From contig NZ_MWFK01000002.1 of assembly GCF_002078175.1 (NCBI RefSeq), forward strand, positions 1-64,000: a stretch of 64,000 bases of DNA, given 5' to 3'. Positions 43,948 to 53,400 of the stretch are shown here, in pieces. The first letter of the stretch is position 1. Every line of letters begins with the position of its first letter. The DNA comes from Streptomyces sp. M41(2017). GTDB lineage: Bacteria > Actinomycetota > Actinomycetes > Streptomycetales > Streptomycetaceae. The notes beneath the pieces were generated by a model, which was not told the DNA's origin, did no database searches, and saw only the letters and a program-made list of their open reading frames with translations. The translations under genes and the position numbers were made by a program.

Positions 43948-44526
43948 GGGTGTCCCCCTCCGGCCGTCGTGGTGAGCCGCCGACCAGCGTGCGCCGGGGC
44001 GCTCGAGGGTGGTTGGAGTGGTGGACGATGCGGCGCGGGGCCGGGCCGTCCTTCGCCGCCGGGGGCCTGTCCCTGCCGTCCTCCTTCGTGAAGGTCAGGG
44101 GGTGTCTCGACGGTGAACAGGTCTGTCTCGCCCGTTCTTCGGCGGTGGTGGCGGGCGTTGGGGGCTGTGGTGTTTCTCCACCGGGCTGCGAGCGGTCGTC
44201 GAGGGCGGGTCGGCATGCTCGGGATCGTGAGCTCCGATGCGGCCCTGGCGTGAGACGTGAGGAGCTCGGACCGCCCGCCGGCGCTCCCACCCCCCCCCGA
44301 GGGTGCCGGCGGGCCGGTCCACCGCGGCCCGCCGCGACGCGTACGGGCCCTGCCGCGGGGCGTGCCCGCCCGGGAGGGGCGGGGTGCGCGGCTGCGGGGC
44401 GACTTCGGGCGTACGGAGCCCGACCTGCTCGGGCAGGGTTCGATCCGCCGTGCCGGGCCGGGCGGTCGAGGGCCCGTTCTTCCGGCCGGGACGACCGGCC
44501 GGCTCCAGACGAAGGAGACACCGACA
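43948..44526. other. Divergent promoter region
   Basis: This 579 bp stretch between the carboxylase (minus) and thioesterase (plus) genes holds no supported gene and must carry both promoters; no clear operator was found. Confidence 0.5.
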
Positions 44527-45285
44527 GTGGACACCACCTGGTTCCGACGCTTCACCGCCCCGGGCGACGGGCCGCGGCTCGTGTGCTTCCCGCACGCCGG
44601 GGGTTCGGCGACGGCGTATCTGCCGCTGGCGCGGACGCTGCCCGCTGACCTCGATGTGGTGTCCGTGCAGTATCCGGGGCGCCAGGACCGCTACCGCGAG
44701 GCGCCGTTCACCTCGATCGCCGCGCTCGTCGAGGCGGTGGCCGGGCACCTGGCCGAGGAGCTGGAGAAGGATCCCTCGCGGCCGTACGCCCTGTTCGGTC
44801 ACAGCATGGGCGCGCTCGTCGCGTTCGAGACGGCCCGGCTGCTCGCCGCGCGTGACCTGCCGTCCGCGCAGCGGCTGTTCCTGTCCGGGCGGGGCGCGCC
44901 GGGCCCGCGGAGCAGTGAGCACTACCAGTTCTTCGACGACGCCGATGTGCTGGCCGAGGTGCGCCGGCTGGGCGGTACCGATCAGGCGATGCTCGACAAC
45001 GCCGAGGTCATGGAGATGGTGCTGCCGGGGCTGCGGGCCGACTACCGGGCCCTTGGCACCTATCGGTGGCACGAGGGTGAGCCGCTCGCGGCCCCGATAT
45101 CGGTGCTGGTCGGGGACAGCGACCCGATGGTGAGTGTCGAGGAGGCCGTGACGTGGCGGGAGCACACCGGGGGCGACTTCGCGCTGAAGGTGTTCTCCGG
45201 GGGTCACTTCTATCTGGCCGACCACCTCGCCGGGATCGCCGCGACCGTGACGGAGGGGCTGCTCGCCGGGACGGGCGCCCGCTGA
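44527..45285 (+). CDS. Type II thioesterase
   Basis: 252 codons from GTG at 44527 behind AAGGAG. RifR/TesA-type motifs: RLVCFPHAGGSATAYLPLAR, VVSVQYPGRQDRY, nucleophile GHSMGALVAFETARLL (Ser near 97), catalytic Asp in VLVGDSDPMV and His in GGHFYLADHLAG. These free-standing enzymes remove stalled or wrongly primed acyl groups from carrier proteins of PKS and NRPS lines. It supports the extent of the cluster at least to here. Full length, monocistronic. Confidence 0.95.
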   Translation: MDTTWFRRFTAPGDGPRLVCFPHAGGSATAYLPLARTLPADLDVVSVQYPGRQDRYREAPFTSIAALVEAVAGHLAEELEKDPSRPYALFGHSMGALVAFETARLLAARDLPSAQRLFLSGRGAPGPRSSEHYQFFDDADVLAEVRRLGGTDQAMLDNAEVMEMVLPGLRADYRALGTYRWHEGEPLAAPISVLVGDSDPMVSVEEAVTWREHTGGDFALKVFSGGHFYLADHLAGIAATVTEGLLAGTGAR

Positions 45286-45406
45286 CCCGTTTCCGGGCCG
45301 GGCACGCCGGCGGGCCGTGGGACGGGTCCGTGCCCGCGCTCCGCGCCCCGGGCCGTGACGGTGCCCGCGCTCGTGTCCGGGCCGGGCCGTGGCTCGATGT
45401 GGCTGG

Positions 45407-45437
45407 TTGACCCTGACCCGGGGTCAGGGTGAACGCT
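45407..45437 (+). promoter_or_regulatory. MerR-type promoter/operator of the hydrolase-MerR operon
   Basis: A 21-bp odd palindrome, ACCCTGACCC + G + GGGTCAGGGT, at 45410-45430 begins inside a TTGACC -35 (45407-45412) and ends 13 bp before the hydrolase ATG. A long dyad right behind the -35 is the usual MerR layout; the product of 46249-47025 is the natural ligand. Confidence 0.8.
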
Positions 45438-45443
45438 GAACCC

Positions 45444-46244
45444 ATGACCACTTCCCCCACAGCTTCCTGGTCCGGCATGGTCCCCGTCGACGACACGGCG
45501 CTGGCCGTCACCGACACGGGCGGCCCCGGCCGGGCCGTCGTCTATCTCAACGGCGCCTACGCCGACCGGCGGCCCTGGCGGCCCGTCATCGCCGAACTCG
45601 GCGCCGGCTGGCGGCACATCACGTTCGACGGGCGGGCCCGCGGCCGCTCGCGCCGGTCGGCGGACTACTCCTTCGAGGCCGCCCTGCGCGACATCGACGC
45701 CGTCCTCGGCGCGAGGGGCGTCGACCGGCCGCTGCTGGTGGGCTGGTCCTACGGCGCCTCACTCGCCGTGCACTGGGCCGAGCGCAACCCCGGCCGCGCG
45801 CTCGGCGTGGTGTGCGTGGACGGAGCGGTCCCCTACGGTCTGACCGGTGAGGCGGGGCGGGCGCGGATCCGGCACCTGTTCCGCCGGATGCGGCTGCTGC
45901 TGCCGCTGGTGCGGCCCTTCGGGCTGGCCGCGCGGATGAGCGCCGACCGGCACGCCGACGTCAACATCGAGGCCAACGAGATCACCGCGGCCATCGGACC
46001 GGTCCTGGACCGGGTGGCGTGCCCGGTGCGTTTCGTCCTCGCCACCGGCGCGAGCCTGGGCGGCCAGGAGGAGGAGATGGAGGAGATGCGGGCCTCGCTG
46101 GACCCGGTGCTCGCCCGCAACCGGGACATCCGGGTGAGCGCGAAGGTCGCGAGCAACCACTCCCACATCCTGCGCAAGGACTTCCGGGCGGTGGCCGCGG
46201 CGGTCCGTGAGACGGCGGCCGCCCTCGACGGCGGGGCGCGCTGA
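45444..46244 (+). CDS. Alpha/beta hydrolase
   Basis: 266 codons from ATG at 45444, very close to the MerR-type operator. Alpha/beta hydrolase order: DTGGPGRAVVYLNGAYADRR, HITFDGRARGRSRRS, nucleophile elbow VGWSYGASLAVHWAER (Ser near 101), catalytic-acid region VRFVLATGASLGGQEEEMEE, final His at NHSHILRKDFRAVAAA. It is an esterase or lactonase-like hydrolase of unknown substrate. Co-transcribed with the MerR regulator 4 bp downstream, whose dyad precedes this gene; such pairs usually respond to a small toxic or antibiotic molecule. Confidence 0.92.
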   Translation: MTTSPTASWSGMVPVDDTALAVTDTGGPGRAVVYLNGAYADRRPWRPVIAELGAGWRHITFDGRARGRSRRSADYSFEAALRDIDAVLGARGVDRPLLVGWSYGASLAVHWAERNPGRALGVVCVDGAVPYGLTGEAGRARIRHLFRRMRLLLPLVRPFGLAARMSADRHADVNIEANEITAAIGPVLDRVACPVRFVLATGASLGGQEEEMEEMRASLDPVLARNRDIRVSAKVASNHSHILRKDFRAVAAAVRETAAALDGGAR

Positions 46245-46248
46245 CCTC

Positions 46249-47025
46249 ATGGTGTACGGGCTCACGATCGGGCAGGCTGCGGCGTTCGCCGGTGTCACGG
46301 TCAAGGCGGTGCGCCACTACCACCGGCTCGGTCTGGTGGAGGAACCCGGGCGGGACGGTTCGGGCTATCGGCGGTACGGGTCGGCGCAGATGCTGCGGCT
46401 GGTGCAGGTGCGGACGCTGGCCGGCGCGGGGGTGCCGCTCGCCGAGATCGCCGGGCTTCTCGACGGGGACCCGGAGGGATTCGCGGCGGCGCTGGAGGAT
46501 GTCGAGCGCCGGCTCACCGAGCGGATCGAGGAGCTGATCGCGCGGCGGGCGGTGCTGCACCGGCTGGCCTCAGGGGACCGGCTGCTGCTGCCCGAGCGGG
46601 CCTGCGCGGTACTGGACCGGCTCGCGGAACTGGGGGTCGGTGCCGCGTACGTGGCGATCCAGCAGGAGGCGCTGGTCCTGGCGCGGGCTCTGGTGCCGGA
46701 GGTGTTCGAGAGTTTCCTGCAGCATCTGGAGCACCAGCTGGCCGATCCGCAGTACGTCGAGCTGGTGCGGCGCTGTCAGGACGCCGAGGCGTGGGATGCG
46801 GACGATCCGCGGCTCGACGAGCTGGCGGCCGCGCTGGCCGCCAAGGTGCTGGCCCATCGCGAGGAGCTGTCGATGCCGGCGGCGTTCCGGGCCAGGCCCG
46901 ACGCCGCCGCCCGGTACGGGCTGATCAACCATCACCGTGAGGACCAGGCGCCCGCGGCGGTGCGGCTGACCGAGCTGCTGGAGGCGAACCTGCGGGCGGC
47001 CGGGGTGGAGGTTCCGCAGCAGTGA
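46249..47025 (+). CDS. MerR-family regulator with long effector domain
   Basis: 258 codons from ATG at 46249, four bp after the hydrolase stop. The MerR winged helix is classical: LTIGQAAAFAGVTVKAVRHY HRLGLVEEPGRDGSGYRRYG, LVQVRTLAGAGVPLAEIAGL LDGD. A coiled coil (VERRLTERIEELIARRAVLH RL) and a helical C-terminal domain of about 130 residues follow, without Cys metal ligands, so a small organic effector is likely. It should bind the dyad at 45410-45430 and control this operon including itself. Confidence 0.94.
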   Translation: MVYGLTIGQAAAFAGVTVKAVRHYHRLGLVEEPGRDGSGYRRYGSAQMLRLVQVRTLAGAGVPLAEIAGLLDGDPEGFAAALEDVERRLTERIEELIARRAVLHRLASGDRLLLPERACAVLDRLAELGVGAAYVAIQQEALVLARALVPEVFESFLQHLEHQLADPQYVELVRRCQDAEAWDADDPRLDELAAALAAKVLAHREELSMPAAFRARPDAAARYGLINHHREDQAPAAVRLTELLEANLRAAGVEVPQQ

Positions 47026-47032
47026 GCGCCCC

Positions 47033-47058
47033 CGGGCGGCTCGGCGTGTGGCCGCCCG
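47033..47058. terminator. Short hairpin between convergent genes
   Basis: Arms CGGGCGGC (47033-47040) and GCCGCCCG (47051-47058) with a 10-nt loop, between the MerR stop (47025) and the dehydrogenase stop (47083). Confidence 0.55.
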
Positions 47059-47082
47059 CCGGGTCCGTGCGGGCGGGGCGGG

Positions 47083-47994
47083 TCACGGGTAGGTGTGGAA
47101 GCCGCGGCCGGACTTCTTTCCCAGCAGGCCGCCCTCGACCATGCGCAGCAGCAGGGGCGGCGGGGCGTAGAGGGGTTCCTTGTACTCCTCGTACATGGCG
47201 CGGGCGATGGAGACGGTGGTGTCCAGGCCGATGAGGTCGGCCAGGCGCAGCGGTCCCATGGGGTGGGAGCAGCCCTGGGTCATGCCCTGGTCGATGGTGT
47301 CGGCGTCGGCGAGGCCGGATTCGAGCATGCGGACGGCGCTGAGCAGGTAGGGGAAGAGGAGGGCGTTGACGAGGAAGCCGGCCCGGTCCGGGGAGGTGAT
47401 GGGTGTCTTGCCCAGGACGTCGCGGACGAAGGTCTCGGCGCGGGTGCCGACCGCCCGGTCGGTGAGGACGGAGTCGATGACTTCGACGAGCGGGAGCACG
47501 GGGACGGGGTTGAAGAAGTGCAGGCCCAAAACCTGGGCGGGGCGGCGGGTGGCGGCGGCGAGGCGGACGATCGGGATGGAGGAGGTGTTGGATGCCAGGA
47601 TCGCGTCGGGGTCCTCGACGATCTTGTCGAGGGTGGCGAACAGGTCCTGTTTGAGGGGCTCGTCCTCTTTGACGGCCTCGATCACCAGGTGCCGGTCGGC
47701 GAGTTGGCCCAGGTCGCGGGTGAACGAGACGCGGGCCAGGGCCGCTTCGCGGTCGGCTGGGGTGAGTTTGCCCTTGGTGACGGCGCGGTCGAGGGAGGCG
47801 GTGAGCCGCCGGGGTGCGGTGTCCAGGGAGGTTTCGGAGAACACCACGACCCGCACGTCCAGGCCTGCTTTGGCGCAGAGTTCGGCGATGCCGGTGCCCA
47901 TGATGCCGCTGCCGACGACACCGACCCGGTCGATACCGGTGTGTGCACGGCTGCCGGTGGTGATGTCGGTGTGCGGCGTGGCTGTGGTGGTCAT
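47083..47994 (-). CDS. 3-hydroxyacyl-CoA dehydrogenase (3-hydroxybutyryl-CoA type)
   Basis: 303 codons from ATG at 47994 behind GGAGG; overlaps the KAS III stop by 4 bp. NAD(P)-binding start DRVGVVGSGIMGTGIAELCA KAG, the catalytic region ASNTSSIPIVRLAAATRRPA, LGLHFFNPVPVLPLVEVI with its His, then FLVNALLFPYLLSAVRMLES, ending GGLLGKKSGRGFHTYP. It reduces the 3-ketoacyl-CoA made by the neighbouring KAS III-like enzyme. After dehydration by another enzyme, the enoyl-CoA becomes substrate for the CCR encoded upstream in the same operon. Confidence 0.95.
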   Translation of the reverse strand: MTTTATPHTDITTGSRAHTGIDRVGVVGSGIMGTGIAELCAKAGLDVRVVVFSETSLDTAPRRLTASLDRAVTKGKLTPADREAALARVSFTRDLGQLADRHLVIEAVKEDEPLKQDLFATLDKIVEDPDAILASNTSSIPIVRLAAATRRPAQVLGLHFFNPVPVLPLVEVIDSVLTDRAVGTRAETFVRDVLGKTPITSPDRAGFLVNALLFPYLLSAVRMLESGLADADTIDQGMTQGCSHPMGPLRLADLIGLDTTVSIARAMYEEYKEPLYAPPPLLLRMVEGGLLGKKSGRGFHTYP

Positions 47995-48980
47995 AGGTTC
48001 CTCCCCCAGGTCAGAAGTGATGCTCCGATCGACATGCCGCCGCCGAACCCGGCGAGGAGCACCAGGTGTCCGGGGGCGAGGGCTCCGCTGCGGTTCGCGT
48101 CGTCGAGGGCGACGGGCACGGAGGCGCTGCCGACGTTGCCGTAGCGGATCAGGGTGCGGTGGGTCTGTGCGCCGGCCAGGCCGGTGCGTTCGACGAGGTC
48201 GGTGAGCATGACGCCGTTGGCCTGGTGGGGGACGAAGTGGTCGACGGCGGCGATGTCGACGCCGGCCCGGTCGGTGAGGGCGGTCAGGGCGGGCGGGACG
48301 TGTTCGGCGACGAAGTCGCGTACGCCGCGGCCGTCCATCCTGAAGTGGTGGCCGCCGTCGGCGAGGGTCTGCGCGGAGGCGGGGTTGCGGCTGCCGCCCG
48401 CTTCGACGCGGATGAGGTGGTGGGCGTCGCCGCGGCTGGACAGGTCGCTGGCGATGATGCCGTACGGCTCGGGGACGGCGCCGACGACGGCGGCTCCGGC
48501 GCCGTCGGCGAAGAGGATCGCGGTCCTGCGGTCGGTGAAGTCCAGGATGCGGGAGTACACGTCGGCGCCGATCACCAGGGCGCGGGCCGTGGGGTGTTGG
48601 GCGATGAGGCTGTGGGCGAGGGCGAGGGCGTAGACGAAGCCGCTGCACACGACGTTGACGTCGAAGCAGGCCGCGTTCCAGGCGCCCAGCGCGCTTTGGA
48701 CGAGGTAGGAGGTGGGGGGCTGGGGGAAGTCGCCGGTGGAGGTCGACACGATGACGTAGTCGATCTGACCGGCGCTCAGGCCTGCCTGGTCCAGGGCGCG
48801 TTCGGCCGCGAGGGTGGCGAGGTCGGAGGTCGCCTCGTGGGGGGCGGCGTAGCGGCGGGAGCGGATCTGGGTCTTGGCCTCGATCCACTGGGGGGTGACG
48901 CCGACGCGTTCGGCGATCTCGTCGTTGGTGACCTCGTGCTTGGGCAGGTAGGAGCCGGTGGAGAGGATGCCGATGCCCAC
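47991..48980 (-). CDS. Ketoacyl-ACP synthase III-like enzyme
   Basis: 329 codons from ATG at 48980, one base after the CCR stop region. FabH-type motifs: ILSTGSYLPKHEVTNDEIAE RVGV, catalytic Cys in CFDVNVVCSGFVYALALAHS (near 110), ILFADGAGAAVVGAV, catalytic His in DHFVPHQANGVMLTDLVE and Asn in YGNVGSASVPVALDD. It starts an alkylmalonyl extender by condensing a short or branched acyl-CoA with a malonyl unit to a 3-keto product. Position between CCR and 3-hydroxyacyl-CoA dehydrogenase fits this cassette; the primer acid is unknown. Confidence 0.93.
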   Translation of the reverse strand: MGIGILSTGSYLPKHEVTNDEIAERVGVTPQWIEAKTQIRSRRYAAPHEATSDLATLAAERALDQAGLSAGQIDYVIVSTSTGDFPQPPTSYLVQSALGAWNAACFDVNVVCSGFVYALALAHSLIAQHPTARALVIGADVYSRILDFTDRRTAILFADGAGAAVVGAVPEPYGIIASDLSSRGDAHHLIRVEAGGSRNPASAQTLADGGHHFRMDGRGVRDFVAEHVPPALTALTDRAGVDIAAVDHFVPHQANGVMLTDLVERTGLAGAQTHRTLIRYGNVGSASVPVALDDANRSGALAPGHLVLLAGFGGGMSIGASLLTWGRNL

Positions 48981-48981
48981 G

Positions 48982-50334
48982 TCAGGTCCCCTCGGCGGGT
49001 GCGGGGGCGGTGCGCAGGGGGTTGAGGCGGGCGGCGCCGATCCTCTCGCGCAGGGCGGGGTCGGTGACGCCGAGTCCTTCCCGGGGGGCCAGGCACAGGA
49101 CGCCGACCTTTCCGGTGTGGCGGTTGAGCTGGACCAGGCGGGCGGCCTCGCCCACGTCGGTGAGGGGGAACACCGCCGACAGGACCGGGGAGAGGTGTCC
49201 CAGGCGGAACAGGCGGTTGCATTCGGCCTGTTCCTGGAGGTTGGCGGCGTGGCTGCCGATGATCCGTTTGAGGTTCATCCACAGGTAGCGGTTGTCGAAG
49301 TGGTGGTCGTATCCGGTGCTGGATCCGCAGGTGACGACGGTGCCGCCCTTGCGGACGACGAATACCGAGATGCCGAAGGTGGCGCGGCCGACGTAGTCGA
49401 AGACGACGTGCGGGTCCTCGCCGGCCTGGCGGCGGATCTCGCGGCCCAGGCGCTTGCCCAGTTCGATGGTCCGTTCGGGGGTGGGGGCGTCGTCGCCGCC
49501 CATGCCGATCTCGTTGCGGTCGATCACGATGTCGCAGCCCAGGCGGCGCAGTGCGGTGGCCTTCGCTTCGGAGCTGACGACGCCGACGGCGATGCCGCCC
49601 GCGTTCTTGACCATCTGGACGGCGAACGCGCCGAGTCCGCCGGTGGCGCCCCAGATGAGGACGATGTCGCCCTGTTTGATGCGGGCGCCGTTGTCGCCGA
49701 CGAGCATCCGGTAGGAGGTGGCGGCGGTCAGCAGGACGCTCGCGGACTCCTCCCAGGTCAGGTGGGCCGGCTTGGGCAGGAGCTGGCTGGCGCGGACGAC
49801 GGTGTAGTGGGCGAGGCCGCCGAAGTTGGTCTCGTATCCCCAGATCCGCTGGCGGGTGCCGAGCATGGCGTCGGCGTGGGTGGCGGGTTCCTGTTCGTCG
49901 ACCTGGACGCAGGAGGCGACGACGTGGTCGCCGGTCTTCCAGTGCCGTACGCCCGCACCGGTCTTGACGACGATGCCGGCGGCGTCGGAGCCGACGACGT
50001 GGTGGGGCAGGTCGTGGCGGGCGGCGTGGGCGCCCTCGCGGGCGTGGCGCTTGAGGAAGGAGAAGGTGGGGACGGGTTCGAAGGTCGCCGACCAGACGGT
50101 GTTGTAGTTGATGGAGCTGGCCATGACGGCGACGACGACCTCGTCGGGGGCGATGTCGGGCATCGGGACGGGTCCGACGTGCAGGGACTTGCGGACGTCC
50201 TTGTCCTCGACGCCGTCGAACATGCCGGCGTCGGCGGCCAGCAGGTGGGTTGCCTGGTAGGTGGCGGGCAGGTCGTGTCGTGCGAGGTCGTCCGGTCCTG
50301 CCCCGTCCAGCAGGGCCTGGGTCAGAGCGTCCAT
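48982..50334 (-). CDS. ccr: Crotonyl-CoA carboxylase/reductase, alkylmalonyl-CoA type
   Basis: 450 codons from ATG at 50334. MDR-superfamily CCR: SSINYNTVWSATFEPVPTFS FL, RIWGYETNFGGLAHYTVV, NADPH loop LIWGATGGLGAFAVQMVKNA, DNRYLWMNLKRIIGSH, end GKVGVLCLAPREGLGV. It reduces and carboxylates an enoyl-CoA with NADPH and CO2 to an alkylmalonyl-CoA extender. Compared with the crotonyl-CoA enzyme of primary metabolism as I remember it, two active-site stretches differ: FDYVGRATFG in place of FEHPGRETFG, and GSHAAN in place of GSHFAN. Loss of the bulky Phe is expected to widen the acyl pocket. First of the three coupled genes with KAS III and dehydrogenase. Confidence 0.95.
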   Translation of the reverse strand: MDALTQALLDGAGPDDLARHDLPATYQATHLLAADAGMFDGVEDKDVRKSLHVGPVPMPDIAPDEVVVAVMASSINYNTVWSATFEPVPTFSFLKRHAREGAHAARHDLPHHVVGSDAAGIVVKTGAGVRHWKTGDHVVASCVQVDEQEPATHADAMLGTRQRIWGYETNFGGLAHYTVVRASQLLPKPAHLTWEESASVLLTAATSYRMLVGDNGARIKQGDIVLIWGATGGLGAFAVQMVKNAGGIAVGVVSSEAKATALRRLGCDIVIDRNEIGMGGDDAPTPERTIELGKRLGREIRRQAGEDPHVVFDYVGRATFGISVFVVRKGGTVVTCGSSTGYDHHFDNRYLWMNLKRIIGSHAANLQEQAECNRLFRLGHLSPVLSAVFPLTDVGEAARLVQLNRHTGKVGVLCLAPREGLGVTDPALRERIGAARLNPLRTAPAPAEGT

Positions 50335-50425
50335 GATCGCCTTTCTGGTCCGCTGTGGTCACGGGGGCGGGGGTGCCCTGCGGCACGGGGGTGGGCGCGT
50401 CGGGTCCGCGGCGCGGTGGGCGTGC

Positions 50426-53400
50426 TCACAGGACGGAGCCGTTGCTGGTCCTCCTGCGCAGGCTGGGCCTGCTGGAGCGGGCGAGGTCCTGCCACATGTC
50501 GGACAGGCCCATGACGGTGCGGGCGGCGAACAGGCGGCGGATGGAGACTTCCTGGTTGAGTTCGGCGCGGATCAGGCCGACGAGGCGGATGGCGCGCAGC
50601 GAGTTGCCGCCGAGGTCGAAGAAGTCCTCGTCGATGCCGACCCGGTCCAGTTCGAGGACGTCGGCGAAGGCCGCGGCCAGGATCTTCTCGGTGTCGTTGC
50701 GGGGGGCCTTGTGGGTGTCGTGGTCGGTGGCCGGCGTCGGCTCGGGCAGTGCGGTGCGGTCGATGCGTCCGCCGGGGGTCAGCGGCAGCCGGTCGAGGAC
50801 GGTGAACAGGGCGGGGACCTGGGGTTCGGGCAGCCGGGCGGCGGTGAAGCGGCGCAGTTCGTCGTCCGGGACGCTCGCGCCGTTCGCGGGGACGACGTAG
50901 GCCAGGAGCCGGGGCCGGCCTGCGCTGTCGGGGCGGACGGTGACGGCGCACTGGGCGAGGGCGGGGTGCTCGGCCAGGGCCTCCTCGGTCTCGGCGGGTT
51001 CGACGCCGGTGCCGCGCAGTTCGGCCCGGGTGCCGGGGCCGCCGACGTGGGTGAGGCGGCCGTCCTCGTCGCGGCGTGCGCGGTCCCCGGTGCGGTACAT
51101 GAGGCTGCCGGGCGGGCCGGCGGGGCAGGGGACGAAGCGGGTGGCGGTGGCGGCGGGGTGGCCGAGGTAGCCGCGGGTCACGCCGGGGCCGGCCACGTAC
51201 AGCTCTCCGGTGACGCCGGCGGGGACCGGTGCGAGGCCCGGGCCCAGCAGGTGCAGGGCGGTGTCGTGGCTGTGGCCGATCGTGCCCGCGGGGGGCAGCG
51301 GCTGGTCCGCGCTCACCGGGTGGCGGGCGGCGAACACGGTGCTTTCGGCGCTGCCGTGGCCGGTGACGACGTTCAGGTGGGGGCAGGCCTCGCGGATGCG
51401 GCGCAGGGCGGCGGCGGGCACGCGGTCGCCGCCGGTGACCACCTGGCGCAGCGGGGCGAGGAGCTCGGGGCGGCGGGCGGCGATCGCGGTGAGGCGGGCG
51501 GCGGGCAGCCACAGGGTGGTGATGGTGTCGGTGCCCCCGATCCGGGCCAGGGTGTCGTCCTCCCGTTCCCCGGGGGGTGTCACGACCACCCGGGCGCCGT
51601 TGAGGAGCGGTGTCCACAGTTCGAGGGCGAGGGCCTCGACGGTGTGCGGGCCGTGCCACAGCACGGTGTGCTCGCCGGTCCGGTGCCAGAGGGGGTCGGC
51701 AGCGAAGCGGGCCAGGTTGCGGTGGGTGAGGGCGACGGGTGCGTCGGCGCCGCCGTCGAGTGGGGTGTCCGCGACGGCGAACAGGGCCTGTGGGTGGGCG
51801 GGGACCGGGTGGTGCGCGGCCGCGTGGTCGTCGGCGGCGGCCGGGGCGGGGTCGTCGAGGACGATCACGGACAGGTCCGCGACGGCGGGGAGGATGGCGG
51901 CGGTCGCCGGGTCGGTGAGCAGGACGCGCGCGAAGGAGCGGGCGGCCTGCGTGGTGAGGTCACCGGCCGCGAGGGCGGGGTCCAGGGGCAGCCAGGCGGC
52001 GCCGGTCTTCGCTACCGCGAGCAGGGCGATGGCCAGGTCCGCCGATCGGGGCAGGGCGACCGCCACGACTGTCTCGGCCGCCACCGTGCGGGCGCGCAGG
52101 GCGGTGGCCAGCAGGCTCGAGCGGGCGTCCAGTTCGCGGTAGGTGAGGGTCGTGTCTCCGTCGGTGAGGGCGGTGGCGTCGGGGGTGCGTTCGGCCTGCC
52201 GGGCGAACAGGTGGGTGACCGTCTCCTGCGCGGCCGGGAGGCGGGGCTGCTCCTGCCGGCGGGCCGCGGTGGGCGTCCGCTCTCCCACGGCGTCGGCGGT
52301 CACGTCCAGGGAGCCGACGCTCTGGTCGCCGGCGGCGACCAGGGCGCGGACGTGGGCGATGAGTTCCTCGCCGATGAAGCGCAGTTCGGGGCGGGTGTAG
52401 AGGCGTTCGGGGGCGTCGAGGCGGATGAACAGGTCGCTGTCGGCGCTGCCGTCGGTGTAGACGCCGATGGACAGTTCGTCGAAGGTGCCGGTCGTCGCGC
52501 CGAAGTAGCGGGCCGGGCTGTCGCCGAAGTGGAGCTGCTGCACGAACTCGACGACGTTCAGGACGACGCCGAAGCTGCCGCGGTCGCTCAGGGGGGTGCC
52601 GGCGGCGCGCTGGATGTCGGAGTAGTGGCAGGCGGCGTGGTCGAAGATCTCGTACGTCTCGTCGACGAGCGTGTCGGCGATCTCGGTGAACGTCGCGTTC
52701 AGCGGCACCTTGGCGCGGACCGGGACCACGTTGACGGCGAGGCCGGGTGTTCTGCTGGCGACGCCGACGCGGTTGCCGACGGCCAGGGAGAGGAGGAAGT
52801 CGGGGCGGTCGCAGCGGTGCCGGACGAACACCGCGGCGGCGGCGGTCAGCATCGTGGACATCCATACGCCCATGGACTGCGCGGTCTGGGTCCAGGTGGC
52901 CGCTTCGGCGCGCGGGACGGTCAGGGTGCGGCTGGCCATGCCGATGGCGCCGGCCACCTGTGACCAGCGGTCGGCGCTGCTGAGCGGTTCGGCGAGCGCG
53001 GCGCGGGTGGTGTCGGACAGGGCGATGCGCGGGAGGCGGGCGGGTGGCGGTGCGTCGTTCAGGTAGTCGCGCCAGAACGCGGTGTCCTCGGTGAACTGCG
53101 GGGAGGCGAGGTAGCGGTCGGACTCGGCGGTGAAGGAGGCGGTGTCCCACTCGTGTTCGAGCGGCGGGACGTTCTCTCCGCGGGCGAGGGCCGTGTAGGC
53201 CTCGGCGAGGCGGCGGGAGAGGAGGCCGCCGGCGCCGAAGCCGTCGGATATGAGGTGGTGGTAGGCGATCACCAGGAGGGAGCGGTCGGCGGCGAGTTTC
53301 ACCACGCCGAGCCGGAACAGCAGGTCCCGTTCCAGGTCGAAGGGCTCGCGCACCAGGTCGGCGAGCGCCTCGCGGGCCGCCTGTTCGGGGTCCGGCTCGG

